A stretch of 39,464 nt of DNA from Glaciecola sp034112105. Its GTDB lineage: Bacteria; Pseudomonadota; Gammaproteobacteria; Enterobacterales; Alteromonadaceae. The position numbers and the translations under genes are program-made. Location of the stretch: positions 1-39,464 of the forward strand of contig JAWUVZ010000068.1 in NCBI GenBank assembly GCA_034112105.1. The letters are read 5' to 3'. Every line of letters begins with the position of its first letter. Within the stretch, counting starts at the first letter, position 1. The notes below the pieces were generated by a model, which made no database searches, had not been told where the DNA came from, and worked only from the letters and a program-made list of their open reading frames with translations. Shown here in pieces: positions 25,362-34,078 of this stretch.

Positions 25362-26036
25362 CTATTCTAAGCCAATAAACTTGTGCATTTGTAATGAAAG
25401 ACGCCAGTTTCGCGCTATACATGTTTTTACAGCTAGCTCTGTAGCTCGCTTTTGCTGACTAATAGGCTGCAAATAAATTAATGGCAACACACTTTGGTCC
25501 ATTGTTGCTAGCAATAAATCTAGCTCATCTATGTGTTTTTGCATAGCAACAGGATGTTTTATTTCATTAGCTCTGGCTAATGCATCGTCGCGCATTTTAT
25601 AGCCTCCTTGCATATTAACTTTTGGCGACACTGTCACCCATGTGTCTTTACTCGTCAGGATTTCAAATGTACCACTGGTTTCTATTTGGGTCGAATAACC
25701 TTTACTATGTGCTAACTCAGTAAACCGAATTAAATCATACATACAAGGTTCACCGCCAGTTAGAACGATGTGTTTAGCCACATAGCCGTATTTATCAAAT
25801 AGCTGAAATAAAGAACCTTCGGTTGCGGAAAACCACTTTGAGGACTCTTCATTTTCCTGCATTATTGACGTTGCCGTCGTTTCTTCATCTAAGCTGATTT
25901 CCCAAGTGTGTTTTGTGTCACACCAAGAGCAGCCGACTGGACAGCCTTGCAGCCTTACGAAGATAGATGGCACTCCTGTAAACGAACCTTCGCCTTGAAG
26001 TGACTCAAATACTTCGTTTACTTTTAAATTTTGCAC
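25362..26036 (-). CDS. queE: 7-carboxy-7-deazaguanine synthase QueE
   Basis: QueE is a radical-SAM enzyme that converts 6-carboxytetrahydropterin to 7-carboxy-7-deazaguanine in queuosine biosynthesis. I placed the start at the GTG at 26036, giving 224 aa and MQNLKVNEVFESLQGEG, which aligns with E. coli MQYPINEMFQTLQGEG. AGG lies 8 bases upstream. The frame extends upstream to a TTG at 26060. The radical-SAM motif CPVGCSWCD gives C32, C36 and C39 (Cx3CxxC as in E. coli QueE), followed by LTGGEPCMYD. It is divergent from queC, with about 90 bp between the starts. No preQ1 riboswitch was seen. Confidence 0.94.
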   Translation of the reverse strand: MQNLKVNEVFESLQGEGSFTGVPSIFVRLQGCPVGCSWCDTKHTWEISLDEETTATSIMQENEESSKWFSATEGSLFQLFDKYGYVAKHIVLTGGEPCMYDLIRFTELAHSKGYSTQIETSGTFEILTSKDTWVTVSPKVNMQGGYKMRDDALARANEIKHPVAMQKHIDELDLLLATMDQSVLPLIYLQPISQQKRATELAVKTCIARNWRLSLQMHKFIGLE

Positions 26037-26125
26037 AATAACAACCTGCTTCTTATTCAAATACAGTTGGGATTTTAGCAGGGATCGCTTAGTATCAGCA
26101 CCATTTTTTTAAAGGGGAATAACGA

Positions 26126-26785
26126 ATGTCAGCGAAAGTCGTCGTCATATATTCAGGCGGTATGGACTCATATACCGTGCTAAACAAGGCCATGCAGAAG
26201 GGATATGATGTGCATGCAGTATCTTTCAACTATGGGCAGAGGCATAGCAAAGAATTACTTTTCGCTAAAAAAGTTTGTGAACAACATAATATTGAGCACA
26301 AAATCGTTGATATTAGTTCAATAAAACAACTAATCGGAGGTTCTGCTCTAACTGATGATATTGAGGTACCTGAAGGGCATTACGAAGAAGAGAGTATGAA
26401 AACGACGGTTGTTCCAAATCGCAACATGATTATGTTGTCTATGGCAGTTGGTTATGCAGTTTCTATACAAGCCGAAGCGGTGTATTTCGGAGCTCACTCT
26501 GGTGACCATGCTATTTATCCTGATTGTAGGACTGAATTCGTTAGCGCTATGAATGACGTATGCAAAATTGCAAACTATCAAGCTGTCGAAGTAAGGGCCC
26601 CCTATTTGACGTCTAGCAAGATTGACATTCTGAAGGAAGGCTTGGCAATGAATTTGGACTATAAAGACACATGGACTTGCTACAACGGCCAAGAAAAAGC
26701 ATGCGGACGATGCGGTGCTTGTCAGGAAAGACTTGAAGCATTTTCTGAAAACAACACTATAGATCCTATTCGGTATCAAGATTAA
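26126..26785 (+). CDS. queC: 7-cyano-7-deazaguanine synthase QueC
   Basis: QueC makes preQ0 from 7-carboxy-7-deazaguanine, ammonia and ATP, the step after QueE. The 219-aa cytosolic enzyme has the ATP PP-loop SGGMDS (residues 10-15), the SFNYGQRH substrate segment, PNRNMIMLS, GAHSGDHAIYPDCR, and a zinc site at C185, C193, C196 and C199. The ribosome-binding site AAAGGGG lies upstream of the ATG. It shares the divergent promoter region with queE and ends at a bidirectional terminator. Confidence 0.95.
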   Translation: MSAKVVVIYSGGMDSYTVLNKAMQKGYDVHAVSFNYGQRHSKELLFAKKVCEQHNIEHKIVDISSIKQLIGGSALTDDIEVPEGHYEEESMKTTVVPNRNMIMLSMAVGYAVSIQAEAVYFGAHSGDHAIYPDCRTEFVSAMNDVCKIANYQAVEVRAPYLTSSKIDILKEGLAMNLDYKDTWTCYNGQEKACGRCGACQERLEAFSENNTIDPIRYQD

Positions 26786-26790
26786 AAAAA

Positions 26791-26823
26791 AACTCTGCTA
26801 GCGACGTTCACCAGCAGAGGTTT
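26791..26823. terminator. Bidirectional terminator after queC and lysR
   Basis: CTCTGCT (26793-26799) pairs with AGCAGAG (26813-26819). A run of A at 26784-26792 serves as the U-tract for leftward transcription from the LysR gene, and TTTATCTTATTTTA follows on the right for queC. Confidence 0.75.
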
Positions 26824-26860
26824 ATCTTATTTTATACTTTCTAGCCAACGTTGAATTGGA

Positions 26861-27790
26861 TTATTTCTGGCTTTCATATATGAAGTATTCCAACTCTTTA
26901 ATACAATGTCTTAACACGGGGTTAAGTCTTGTATTTTTTCCATTCATCACGAATAGCTCGTGACTGAACTCGAATAATGAGCCCTTACAAATTGGCACAA
27001 GACCCGTTGCTGCACCCTGCTCTCTTGCAATATAGTCAGGTAACAAACCAACATACTCTCCAGTCATAACCGCTGCCATGCATACGTCATATGAATCTGA
27101 GAATGTTTGAATAGCGAGTCTTTTATCACCACTAATATAATTGACTGATGACAACCCTGACATACCAATAGCAGGAAAGTCTTCAATCCTAACATTATCA
27201 GGTAGCGCATCGGCTTCGCGATATTTCGCTAATGGATGCGTAGGAGAACAGTAAAGTCGCCCCTTGCACTGCACACCCGTAGAATGGAAAGTAACCGACT
27301 CAGGTTTAACCATGTCGTATGTCGATAAAACCAAATGACATTCGCCTGATAGAGCGACATGCTCAACTTCATTATATAAACGGGTTTGAATGTTAACGTG
27401 AATATCGTCAAACTTTTTCATCGTACTCTTAACCGCTTTGCTCACCGCTAACTGCATCGATGTAGCTAAACCAGCCATCAACACAAGGGTAATATGGCCA
27501 CTATAATCATCATGTAAGCTTTTTAGGTTAAATACAAAGTTGTCGAAGGCATTAAAGATACGTTTAGTTTCTTGGAAAACAACCTCACCTTCCTTTGTCA
27601 TTTGAAAACCACCACGACCGCGATGGCACAAAACAAGGTCTAGCCTTTCTTCCAACTTCTTGATAGCAGCACTGATATTCGGGCGCTGCATTCTAAGAAC
27701 CGGTTCTGCGGCTGTGAAGCCGTTGCATGACGCAACCGCGTAAAACACACGCAGTAATTTGATATCAGATTCTTGTAAACGATTTAACAT
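26861..27790 (-). CDS. LysR-family transcriptional regulator
   Basis: This 309-aa protein has an N-terminal winged helix-turn-helix (residues about 8-66: LLRVFYAVASCNGFTAAEPVL, then RPNISAAIKKLEERLDLVL) and a periplasmic-binding-like effector domain (about 90-300). The target and inducer are unknown. There is no divergently transcribed structural gene in the usual position; the next gene to the right is uvrB, facing the same way. A GTATA-N6-TATAC dyad lies just upstream of the start, suggesting autoregulation. Confidence 0.9.
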   Translation of the reverse strand: MLNRLQESDIKLLRVFYAVASCNGFTAAEPVLRMQRPNISAAIKKLEERLDLVLCHRGRGGFQMTKEGEVVFQETKRIFNAFDNFVFNLKSLHDDYSGHITLVLMAGLATSMQLAVSKAVKSTMKKFDDIHVNIQTRLYNEVEHVALSGECHLVLSTYDMVKPESVTFHSTGVQCKGRLYCSPTHPLAKYREADALPDNVRIEDFPAIGMSGLSSVNYISGDKRLAIQTFSDSYDVCMAAVMTGEYVGLLPDYIAREQGAATGLVPICKGSLFEFSHELFVMNGKNTRLNPVLRHCIKELEYFIYESQK

Positions 27791-27806
27791 ATATTCACCG
27801 CATTAG

Positions 27807-27822
27807 GTATATTTGCTTATAC
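27807..27822. promoter_or_regulatory. Candidate LysR-type operator
   Basis: The dyad GTATA (27807-27811), TTTGCT, TATAC (27818-27822) fits the T-N11-A pattern of LysR-type binding sites. It lies 17 bases upstream of the regulator start codon. The region is AT-rich, so a chance match is possible. Confidence 0.35.
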
Positions 27823-28353
27823 TACTTGAAGACATGTTATTCAAAATTTAAGCGTTGTACAATCAATTTGCTATTGATTTATATAACTTTCCTATTTCTT
27901 ATTGTAACTGTCCGTGTAAATGTCGTATAAATATGAAAAAATCAGCAATGAGCGACATTCTAATTTGCTCATATTTATCCGTAAATCAACAGCTTTGGCA
28001 TGCAAAACTAAGTAACATCCCTGCTATCGCTGATTCACCTGCAATTTCTTTAATAGCTAATTGCAAATAAAACAACGTTATTTCTAACGTTTAGAGTAGG
28101 TAAAATTTAGCTTGTTTAGCTTATTTAGCCTACTTACCCATTGTTAGGTATAACTTAAATACAGAAGGTATCATACATTAAACATTATACCTTTCAAGCT
28201 AATTGGCCGCTAGTTTGTGTCGTTTAAAGGTTTCTTCGCTGTTTATCTCTTTGTAACACCGCCTACAATGTCACAAAGAGAGCTAGTGAGATGTCATGTT
28301 CTATGCAATTGTAGCCATCAATATTGATGACAGTACTAAACGGTCATCAACGA
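27823..28353. other. Intergenic region between lysR and uvrB
   Basis: About 530 bp. A 71-codon TTG-initiated ORF (27855-28070) lacks a ribosome-binding site and coding character, so I leave it out. Inverted repeats are AGGTATAA (28146-28153)/TTATACCT (28185-28192), and a longer imperfect one, CTCTTTGTAACA (28247-28258)/TGTCACAAAGAG (28269-28280), 12 pairs with one mismatch, about 75 bases past the uvrB stop but without a U-tract. Confidence 0.45.
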
Positions 28354-30366
28354 TTAAAGCTTTAAAATTTCAGCTCGTATTGTTTCAACCTCATCCCTCA
28401 ACGAGGCTGCTTTTTCAAACTCCAAGTCTCTCGCTGACTCAAACATTTGCTTCTCTATTTCAACCACTTTGGCCATTAATTGAGTCACATTCATTGCTTT
28501 ATACGTTTTTTCTTTCTCTGCAATTTTGCGCAATCGGACCTTACCTGACGCAGGATGATTGGTATCACCAAGGTCCATAATATCAGTAATAGGCTTATTT
28601 AGTGAATGTGGAATTATCCCGTGTTTCTCATTATGAGCAACTTGTTTTGCGCGTCTTCGGTCAGTCTCATCCATGGCTCGTTGCATTGAACCTGTTATGC
28701 GATCTGCATATAAAATGGCCTTTCCGTTTATATGACGAGCAGCCCTCCCCATTGTCTGGATCAGCGATTTATCAGCTCTTAAAAATCCTTCTTTATCTGC
28801 ATCGAGTATGGCAACTAAGGATACTTCAGGCATATCTAAACCTTCACGCAGAAGATTGATACCGACTAAAACGTCAAATTTACCTAAGCGCAAATCACGA
28901 ATAATTTCGATACGCTCTACGGTGTCAATGTCGGAGTGAAGATAGCGAACTTTAACACCATGTTCATTAAGATATTCACTTAAATCCTCCGCCATCCTTT
29001 TTGTTAATGTGGTTATGAGAACCCGCTCATTGACTGCAACTCGCAAGCCAATCTCAGATAGGACATCATCCACCTGAGTTCCGACTGGACGAATTTCTAT
29101 TGGCGGATCAATGAGTCCTGTGGGTCGAACAACTTGCTCTACAATATCGCCGTCACACTTTTCCAATTCATAATTACCTGGTGTCGCAGATACATAAATA
29201 GTTTGTGGTGATATGTGATCAAATTCTTCGAATTTAAGCGGTCTATTATCCATAGCCGATGGTAATCGAAAGCCAAATTCGACCAATGTTTCTTTTCTTG
29301 AACGATCACCTTTGTACATAGCTCCTATTTGCGACACGGTAACGTGAGACTCATCAACAAATAGTAATCCATCTGCTGGAAAATAATCTAACAAGGTCGG
29401 TGGAGGCTCGCCCGGCGATTTCCCTGACAAATAACGGCTATAGTTCTCAATACCCGAGCAATAACCTAATTCCAACATCATTTCTATATCGAATTGAGTT
29501 CGTTGAGTAAGCCGCTGTTCTTCAACTAGTTTGTGATTAGATTTTAGATTTTCGCGGCGCTCTTTTAATTCGTCTTTAATCTTGTCAATGGCAGCTACAA
29601 TTTTTTCGCGAGGAGTAACATAATGTGTTTTTGGATATACCGTGACGCGAACAACCTTTTTATCGACCGCACCGGTTAGCGGATCGAACAAACTGATTTC
29701 TTCAATTTCATCGTCGAACAATTGAATCCGAATCGCTTGTTTTTCAGAGTCTGCAGGAAATATATCAATGACATCACCACGCACTCGAAAACTGCCCCGC
29801 TCAAAGGCAATATCATTGCGTTTATATTGTAGCTCAGCGAGTCGTCTCAATACATCACGTTGATCCATTATGTCGCCTTGGCGAAAATGTAACAGCATCT
29901 TCATGTAACTTTTGGGATCACCCAAGCCATAAATAGCCGATACAGATGCTATAATAATAACGTCACGACGCTCCATCAGTGATTTTGTCGCCGACAACCG
30001 CATTTGTTCAATGTGGTCATTAATTGACGCATCCTTTTCTATAAAAGTGTCGGTACTAGGCACATATGCTTCTGGCTGATAATAATCGTAGTACGAAACA
30101 AAATATTCAACGGCATTGTTCGGAAAAAACTCTTTCATTTCACCGTAAAGCTGCGCGGCAAGAGTCTTGTTATGCGCCATTATCAACGTCGGTCTTTGTA
30201 CTTTGGAGATCACATTGGCCATAGTGAACGTCTTACCTGAACCCGTAACCCCCAAAAGAACTTGTTTCGCTAAACCAGATTCCAAACCTTCTACGAGGGA
30301 GGCTATAGCTGTGGGTTGGTCTCCCGCTGGTTGATAGCTCGATTTTAGGGTAAAAGCTCTACTCAT
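28354..30366 (-). CDS. uvrB: Excinuclease ABC subunit B, UvrB
   Basis: UvrB is the central DNA-damage verification helicase of nucleotide excision repair, loaded by UvrA and recruiting UvrC. The 670-aa protein (E. coli 673) has Walker A GVTGSGKT (39-46), the beta-hairpin region with YYDYYQPEAY, FVDESHVT (Walker B), helicase motifs LITTLTKRMAEDL and QTMGRAARH, and the C-terminal UVR domain with KQMFESARDLEFEKAASLRDE. I found no LexA box directly upstream. The MATE gene ends 26 bp upstream on the same strand, so uvrB may be read through from it. Confidence 0.97.
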   Translation of the reverse strand: MSRAFTLKSSYQPAGDQPTAIASLVEGLESGLAKQVLLGVTGSGKTFTMANVISKVQRPTLIMAHNKTLAAQLYGEMKEFFPNNAVEYFVSYYDYYQPEAYVPSTDTFIEKDASINDHIEQMRLSATKSLMERRDVIIIASVSAIYGLGDPKSYMKMLLHFRQGDIMDQRDVLRRLAELQYKRNDIAFERGSFRVRGDVIDIFPADSEKQAIRIQLFDDEIEEISLFDPLTGAVDKKVVRVTVYPKTHYVTPREKIVAAIDKIKDELKERRENLKSNHKLVEEQRLTQRTQFDIEMMLELGYCSGIENYSRYLSGKSPGEPPPTLLDYFPADGLLFVDESHVTVSQIGAMYKGDRSRKETLVEFGFRLPSAMDNRPLKFEEFDHISPQTIYVSATPGNYELEKCDGDIVEQVVRPTGLIDPPIEIRPVGTQVDDVLSEIGLRVAVNERVLITTLTKRMAEDLSEYLNEHGVKVRYLHSDIDTVERIEIIRDLRLGKFDVLVGINLLREGLDMPEVSLVAILDADKEGFLRADKSLIQTMGRAARHINGKAILYADRITGSMQRAMDETDRRRAKQVAHNEKHGIIPHSLNKPITDIMDLGDTNHPASGKVRLRKIAEKEKTYKAMNVTQLMAKVVEIEKQMFESARDLEFEKAASLRDEVETIRAEILKL

Positions 30367-30392
30367 TTTTCACTTCCAAGTACTGGCGTTTT

Positions 30393-31748
30393 TTATTGTA
30401 ACGCCATTTCATTTTTCAAATTTTGATTAAACCATGTATATGCCAAAACGGACGTCAAAACGTTAGCAATAACACACCCCCAAAATAGACCTTCTAGTCC
30501 ATATAAATAACTACCTAACGATGCTATCGGTACATAAAATGCAAATAATCTTAGGATGCTTAATATTAATGCTGACATTGGTTTATGCATGGCATTGAAA
30601 GATGAATTAACAAGTATGATGATGCCTTGCAAGCCATATCCAAGAGGGACGATGCAAAGAAACAACGTAATATCTCGCTCAACACTCGCTTCTTCGGCAA
30701 ACGCTTGTGCTATATAACTTGAGAACATTGCCAATAAAGCAAACATAACGAGTTGCCAAATAACTACAAACTTTGCAGCCATATCAAACGCAGTTTTAAT
30801 GCGTGATAATTTATTTGCCCCGTAGTTCTGACTTATAAAGGGCGGTAATGACATGGACAAAGCCAGCACAATAATGCTAGCGATAGATTCCAGTCGATTA
30901 CCGACTCCCCATGCAGCAACTGCTTCTGCGCCATAGGTAGCGACGACTGCTGTCATGACACCACCTGCTATCGGCGTTAGCATATTTGCCCCTGCAGCGG
31001 GCAGTCCTATTTTCAACACACCTCTAGCTGCGACAACAAACTCGGTCAAACTAAGTATGCGTGGTTCAATCAACTGTCTCTTGATTGCCAGTAAATAAAC
31101 TATCCAGACTAAACATACAGCCCAAGCCATTGCTGTTGCGATCGCCGCACCTTGGATGCCTAAAGCAGGAATAGGACCCCATCCAAAAATTAAAATAGGA
31201 TCCAAAACTACGTTAATCGCCCCCCCAACTGCCATAATAATACTGGGAGTTTTTGTGTCGCCGAAGGCTCTGAGTACCGAATTACCCACCATAGGAATTG
31301 CAAGAAAAATCCCAGCCAAATACCAAGGAACCATATAAGCCTGAATAAATGGTATAAGGGTCTTATCCGCCCCCATCAGTGAAAATATAAACTCAATACT
31401 AACAATACCAATAACGGCCAATATACCAACAAGAAACGCAGAGAGCATGAGAGCGCCAGTTGCTAGTTTTTTTGCATCTTGTGTATTGCCTGAGCCTATA
31501 TATTTTCCAATGATGGCTGATGTACCAATTCCCAGGCCTATATTTAAGCTGATAACAGTAAAAGTTACTGGAAAAGTGAAACTAATTGCAGCTAATTGTT
31601 CGGTTCCCAACATACTTACAAAAAATGTATCTACGATACTAAACGTCATCAGCATCAACATTCCGACAATCATTGGAATTGTCATACTTTTCAATGTTTG
31701 TGCAATATCGCCGTTAAGCATATCTCGGTGAGTTGTATTATTGGTCAC
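30393..31748 (-). CDS. MATE-family multidrug/Na+ antiport efflux protein
   Basis: This is a 451-aa inner-membrane protein with the 12 hydrophobic segments of the MATE fold (two six-helix bundles, second starting near residue 240). Early sequence IPMIVGMLMLMTFSIVDTFFVSMLGTEQLAAISFTFPV is a MatE hallmark. Members exchange Na+ or H+ for cationic drugs. Which ion and substrate cannot be read from the sequence. The start is GTG at 31748. It lies 26 bp before uvrB on the same strand. Confidence 0.9.
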   Translation of the reverse strand: MTNNTTHRDMLNGDIAQTLKSMTIPMIVGMLMLMTFSIVDTFFVSMLGTEQLAAISFTFPVTFTVISLNIGLGIGTSAIIGKYIGSGNTQDAKKLATGALMLSAFLVGILAVIGIVSIEFIFSLMGADKTLIPFIQAYMVPWYLAGIFLAIPMVGNSVLRAFGDTKTPSIIMAVGGAINVVLDPILIFGWGPIPALGIQGAAIATAMAWAVCLVWIVYLLAIKRQLIEPRILSLTEFVVAARGVLKIGLPAAGANMLTPIAGGVMTAVVATYGAEAVAAWGVGNRLESIASIIVLALSMSLPPFISQNYGANKLSRIKTAFDMAAKFVVIWQLVMFALLAMFSSYIAQAFAEEASVERDITLFLCIVPLGYGLQGIIILVNSSFNAMHKPMSALILSILRLFAFYVPIASLGSYLYGLEGLFWGCVIANVLTSVLAYTWFNQNLKNEMALQ

Positions 31749-32146
31749 AGATTATTGTCATTTTGTTCTCATCTTATTATGCATAATCAAAGATCATGTC
31801 CTTTTTTACTGCGAATAGGAATTTTTAGTTTGATTTTAATGTTATCTCTTTTAAGACCAATAAAATCCATTGATTTAATTGTAACGAACTAATTTTGCCA
31901 ACTCATTGATTATCGCAGAAAAAAAACGCCAATAAACTGTCACAATTGTATTCTGGTATGATAACAATGAATTAGTACACAGGCAGATAACATGTACACA
32001 CCTGTCAACAATTAAAAATGAAAATTTTTTACTATATCTCTAACTTCATGTTTTAAAACATTTTATTTATTTTTAGCGTTTTTATACTATTTTTGTTGAC
32101 AAAATTTCATAAAGCTCTGCGCTAAACTTAAGCATTTAACCCACAG

Positions 32147-32173
32147 ACTTATCCACAGATCTAGTGGATAAGT
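32147..32173. promoter_or_regulatory. DnaA-box dyad around a GATC site
   Basis: ACTTATCCAC (32147-32156) and GTGGATAAGT (32164-32173) are perfect 10-bp inverted arms. The left one contains the consensus DnaA box TTATCCACA (32149-32157). The right one is a one-mismatch box on the other strand. The 7-base spacer AGATCTA carries a Dam site. Confidence 0.6.
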
Positions 32174-32228
32174 AGCCGCGCCCTAATAATGACGCTCGTT
32201 GACGGCTTTTTGGCAACATATTATGTAA

Positions 32229-32303
32229 GTTACCACTAACCTTGAGAGTATTTTAGTTAGGGTGAAGCTTTTGTAAGCACTGTTCGTAATACCAGTGGTC
32301 AAC
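32229..32303 (+). ncRNA. Possible structured RNA element
   Basis: GTTACCACT (32229-32237) can pair with AGTGGTCAAC (32294-32303, one bulge), enclosing smaller CTAAC/GTTAG and GCTT/AAGC hairpins, a three-way-junction-like layout. A TTGACG (32198-32203) about 30 bases upstream could be a -35, with a poor -10. No matching family is known to me and no clear terminator follows, so this is tentative. Confidence 0.25.
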
Positions 32304-32536
32304 GTAATTTTAATAACTTTTTACTCTAAAATTAATTATAAAACAATAAATTAGTAATAAGGAGGAAGTTAGTATTGTAAACATCACGCGAGCCTTCTAT
32401 TTTTATCTAATAGTATCATAATGTTAGTATTGAAACGCCCTAAATTGAGAGTACTAGTGTAGATAAAAATGATAGACAATGACTGATTATTAAATAAGCA
32501 AACAAAAATTAAACACTAAAAAACCGCAAAACACAG

Positions 32537-32565
32537 TTGACACAGAGCCGTTAGTTCATTAATCT
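32537..32565 (+). promoter_or_regulatory. Sigma-70 promoter of tRNA-Asn
   Basis: TTGACA (32537-32542), a 17-base spacer and TAATCT (32560-32565) are followed by a GC-rich discriminator GCGCC, the form expected of a stringently controlled stable-RNA promoter. The start would fall near 32572, about 13 bases before the tRNA. Confidence 0.75.
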
Positions 32566-32584
32566 GCGCCACGTTGAAAGCAGG

Positions 32585-32660
32585 TCCCCCTTAGCTCAGT
32601 TGGTAGAGCGACGGACTGTTAATCCGCAGGTCCCCCGTTCGAGCCGGGGAGGGGGAGCCA
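32585..32660 (+). tRNA. tRNA-Asn (anticodon GTT)
   Basis: This is a 76-nt cloverleaf with the CCA end encoded. Acceptor arms are TCCCCCT and AGGGGGA. The D stem is GCTC/GAGC, the anticodon loop CTGTTAA gives GTT, and the T arm CCCCG-TTCGAGC-CGGGG. The anticodon stem ACGGA/TCCGC has an A-C opposition at its outer pair, which is tolerable. It stands alone, not in a tRNA cluster, upstream of the rnf operon. Confidence 0.95.
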
Positions 32661-32759
32661 TTTTCTCTGAGTGTTACTAGTCTAATCCAAAATTATCTTG
32701 CCACCGCAAAGACTGGTTCAATTAATACACATACATCCTACACAAAGTTCTGATTCAAG

Positions 32760-32788
32760 TTGTTAATTGTGTTGGAAAAAGCGATAAT
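32760..32788 (+). promoter_or_regulatory. Candidate promoter of the rnf operon
   Basis: TTGTTA (32760-32765), a 17-base spacer and GATAAT (32783-32788) lie about 140 bp upstream of rnfA. Each hexamer has two or fewer deviations from consensus. It is the best match in the 266-bp gap between the tRNA and rnfA. Confidence 0.4.
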
Positions 32789-32926
32789 ATTCAGCAGATC
32801 TAGGGAAGTTTTCGTTTAACCGCGCAAATTGCTAGTTAGAGCTGAAAAATCAAATCAAACATCTCTAGCAAAAAAGTCAAAAACTTCATTATTGTCAATG
32901 ATATAAGTCGATAGAACGATAGGTAA

Positions 32927-33505
32927 ATGACAGAAATAATACTTTTATTAATTGGAACAGTGCTGGTAAACAACTTCGTCCTTGTTCAGTTTTTAGGTCT
33001 ATGCCCATTCATGGGAGTTTCAGGTAAACTCGAAACCGCAATTGGCATGTCAATGGCGACGACTTTTGTATTAACAGTAGCGTCTATGTCGAGCTATCTC
33101 GTTGAAGCGTATATATTGACACCTCTTGGTATCGAATATCTTAGAACGCTCAGTTTCATTTTAGTGATCGCGGTAGTTGTGCAATTTACCGAGATGGTAG
33201 TGCACAAAACAAGTCCTACCCTTTACCGGTTATTAGGAATATTTCTGCCATTGATCACAACTAATTGTGCAGTTTTAGGTGTTGCGCTATTGAACATCAC
33301 TGAACAACACAACTTTATAGAATCTATTATTTATGGGTTTGGCGCTGCCGTCGGTTTTTCTTTAGTCTTAATATTATTTTCTGCAATGCGAGAAAGACTT
33401 GCTGCTGCTGATGTCCCTGCCCCATTCAAAGGCGCTTCGATTGCAATGATAACAGCGGGCTTAATGTCGCTAGCATTTATGGGTTTTACAGGGTTAATCA
33501 AATGA
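32927..33505 (+). CDS. rnfA: Rnf electron transport complex subunit A
   Basis: RnfA is a six-helix inner-membrane subunit of the Rnf (Rsx) complex, which couples ferredoxin/NADH electron transfer to ion translocation. In E. coli it also helps reduce SoxR. The 192-aa protein carries the hallmarks NNFVLVQFLGLCPFMGVS and ITTNCAVLGVAL, whose cysteines correspond to those proposed to bind an intramembrane Fe-S centre with RnfE. It overlaps rnfB by 4 bases (ATGA). Confidence 0.96.
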   Translation: MTEIILLLIGTVLVNNFVLVQFLGLCPFMGVSGKLETAIGMSMATTFVLTVASMSSYLVEAYILTPLGIEYLRTLSFILVIAVVVQFTEMVVHKTSPTLYRLLGIFLPLITTNCAVLGVALLNITEQHNFIESIIYGFGAAVGFSLVLILFSAMRERLAAADVPAPFKGASIAMITAGLMSLAFMGFTGLIK

Positions 33506-34074
33506 CGCTCACCCTGCTCGCCTTGGCTGCAATTGTATTTTTAGCACTCATTTTTGGGTCTCTACTTGGCTTTGCTGCTATTCGTTTTAAAGTAGAAGGC
33601 GACCCGCTAGTCGAACAGATCGATGCCGTTTTGCCCCAAACTCAGTGTGGCCAATGTGGCTACCCCGGTTGCAAGCCATATGCCGAGGCCATTGCAAACG
33701 GTGATGATATAAATAAATGCCCTCCTGGTGGCGAAGCGACAATCAAAGAACTTGCTTCCCTTATGGGTGTTGAGGCAAAACCACTCGATTCCGCCCACGG
33801 TGTGGAAAGTGTTAAAAAGGTTGCATTTATTCGCGAAGATGAATGTATCGGTTGCACTAAATGCATTCAGGCGTGTCCTGTGGACGCTATTTTAGGTGCG
33901 GCTAAGCAAATGCATACCATTATCATTGATGAATGCACAGGCTGCGATTTGTGCGTCGATCCGTGCCCAGTAGATTGCATTGATATGATTCCCGTTGAAG
34001 TTGATTCGCGTAACTGGGAATGGAAGTTTAATAAGGTACCTGGAGGTAATATACCTGTCAGGCAAGTGTCTTAG
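33502..34074 (+). CDS. rnfB: Rnf complex subunit B, ferredoxin-like
   Basis: RnfB is a peripheral Fe-S subunit with one N-terminal membrane anchor (residues about 3-25). The 190-aa protein has a cluster motif CGQCGYPGC (C49, C52, C57) with a further Cys in NKCPPGG, and a two-[4Fe-4S] ferredoxin domain with CIGCTKCIQACP and CTGCDLCVDPCP. The length is normal for this lineage (E. coli 192). Its stop is followed 4 bases later by the rnfC start. Confidence 0.96.
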   Translation: MTLTLLALAAIVFLALIFGSLLGFAAIRFKVEGDPLVEQIDAVLPQTQCGQCGYPGCKPYAEAIANGDDINKCPPGGEATIKELASLMGVEAKPLDSAHGVESVKKVAFIREDECIGCTKCIQACPVDAILGAAKQMHTIIIDECTGCDLCVDPCPVDCIDMIPVEVDSRNWEWKFNKVPGGNIPVRQVS

Positions 34075-34078
34075 AGGT

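Larger units (their letters stand above)
31749..32584. other. Long AT-rich intergenic region before tRNA-Asn
   Basis: About 835 bp without a protein gene. It holds homopolymeric A/T runs, a DnaA-box dyad (32147-32173), a foldable segment (32229-32303), an isolated strong ribosome-binding sequence AAGGAGG (32359-32365) with no proper ORF behind it, and the tRNA promoter (32537-32565). Confidence 0.6.

Noticed and set aside
26037..26125. preQ1 riboswitch between queE and queC
   Set aside because: No compact H-type pseudoknot pattern or conserved aptamer core was seen in the short divergent spacer.
27855..28070. 71-codon plus-strand ORF upstream of uvrB
   Set aside because: It starts with TTG, lacks a ribosome-binding site, and its composition is not protein-like.
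30367..30392. LexA (SOS) box upstream of uvrB
   Set aside because: No CTG-N10-CAG palindrome is present in the gap. SOS control could come from an upstream promoter, but I cannot show it.
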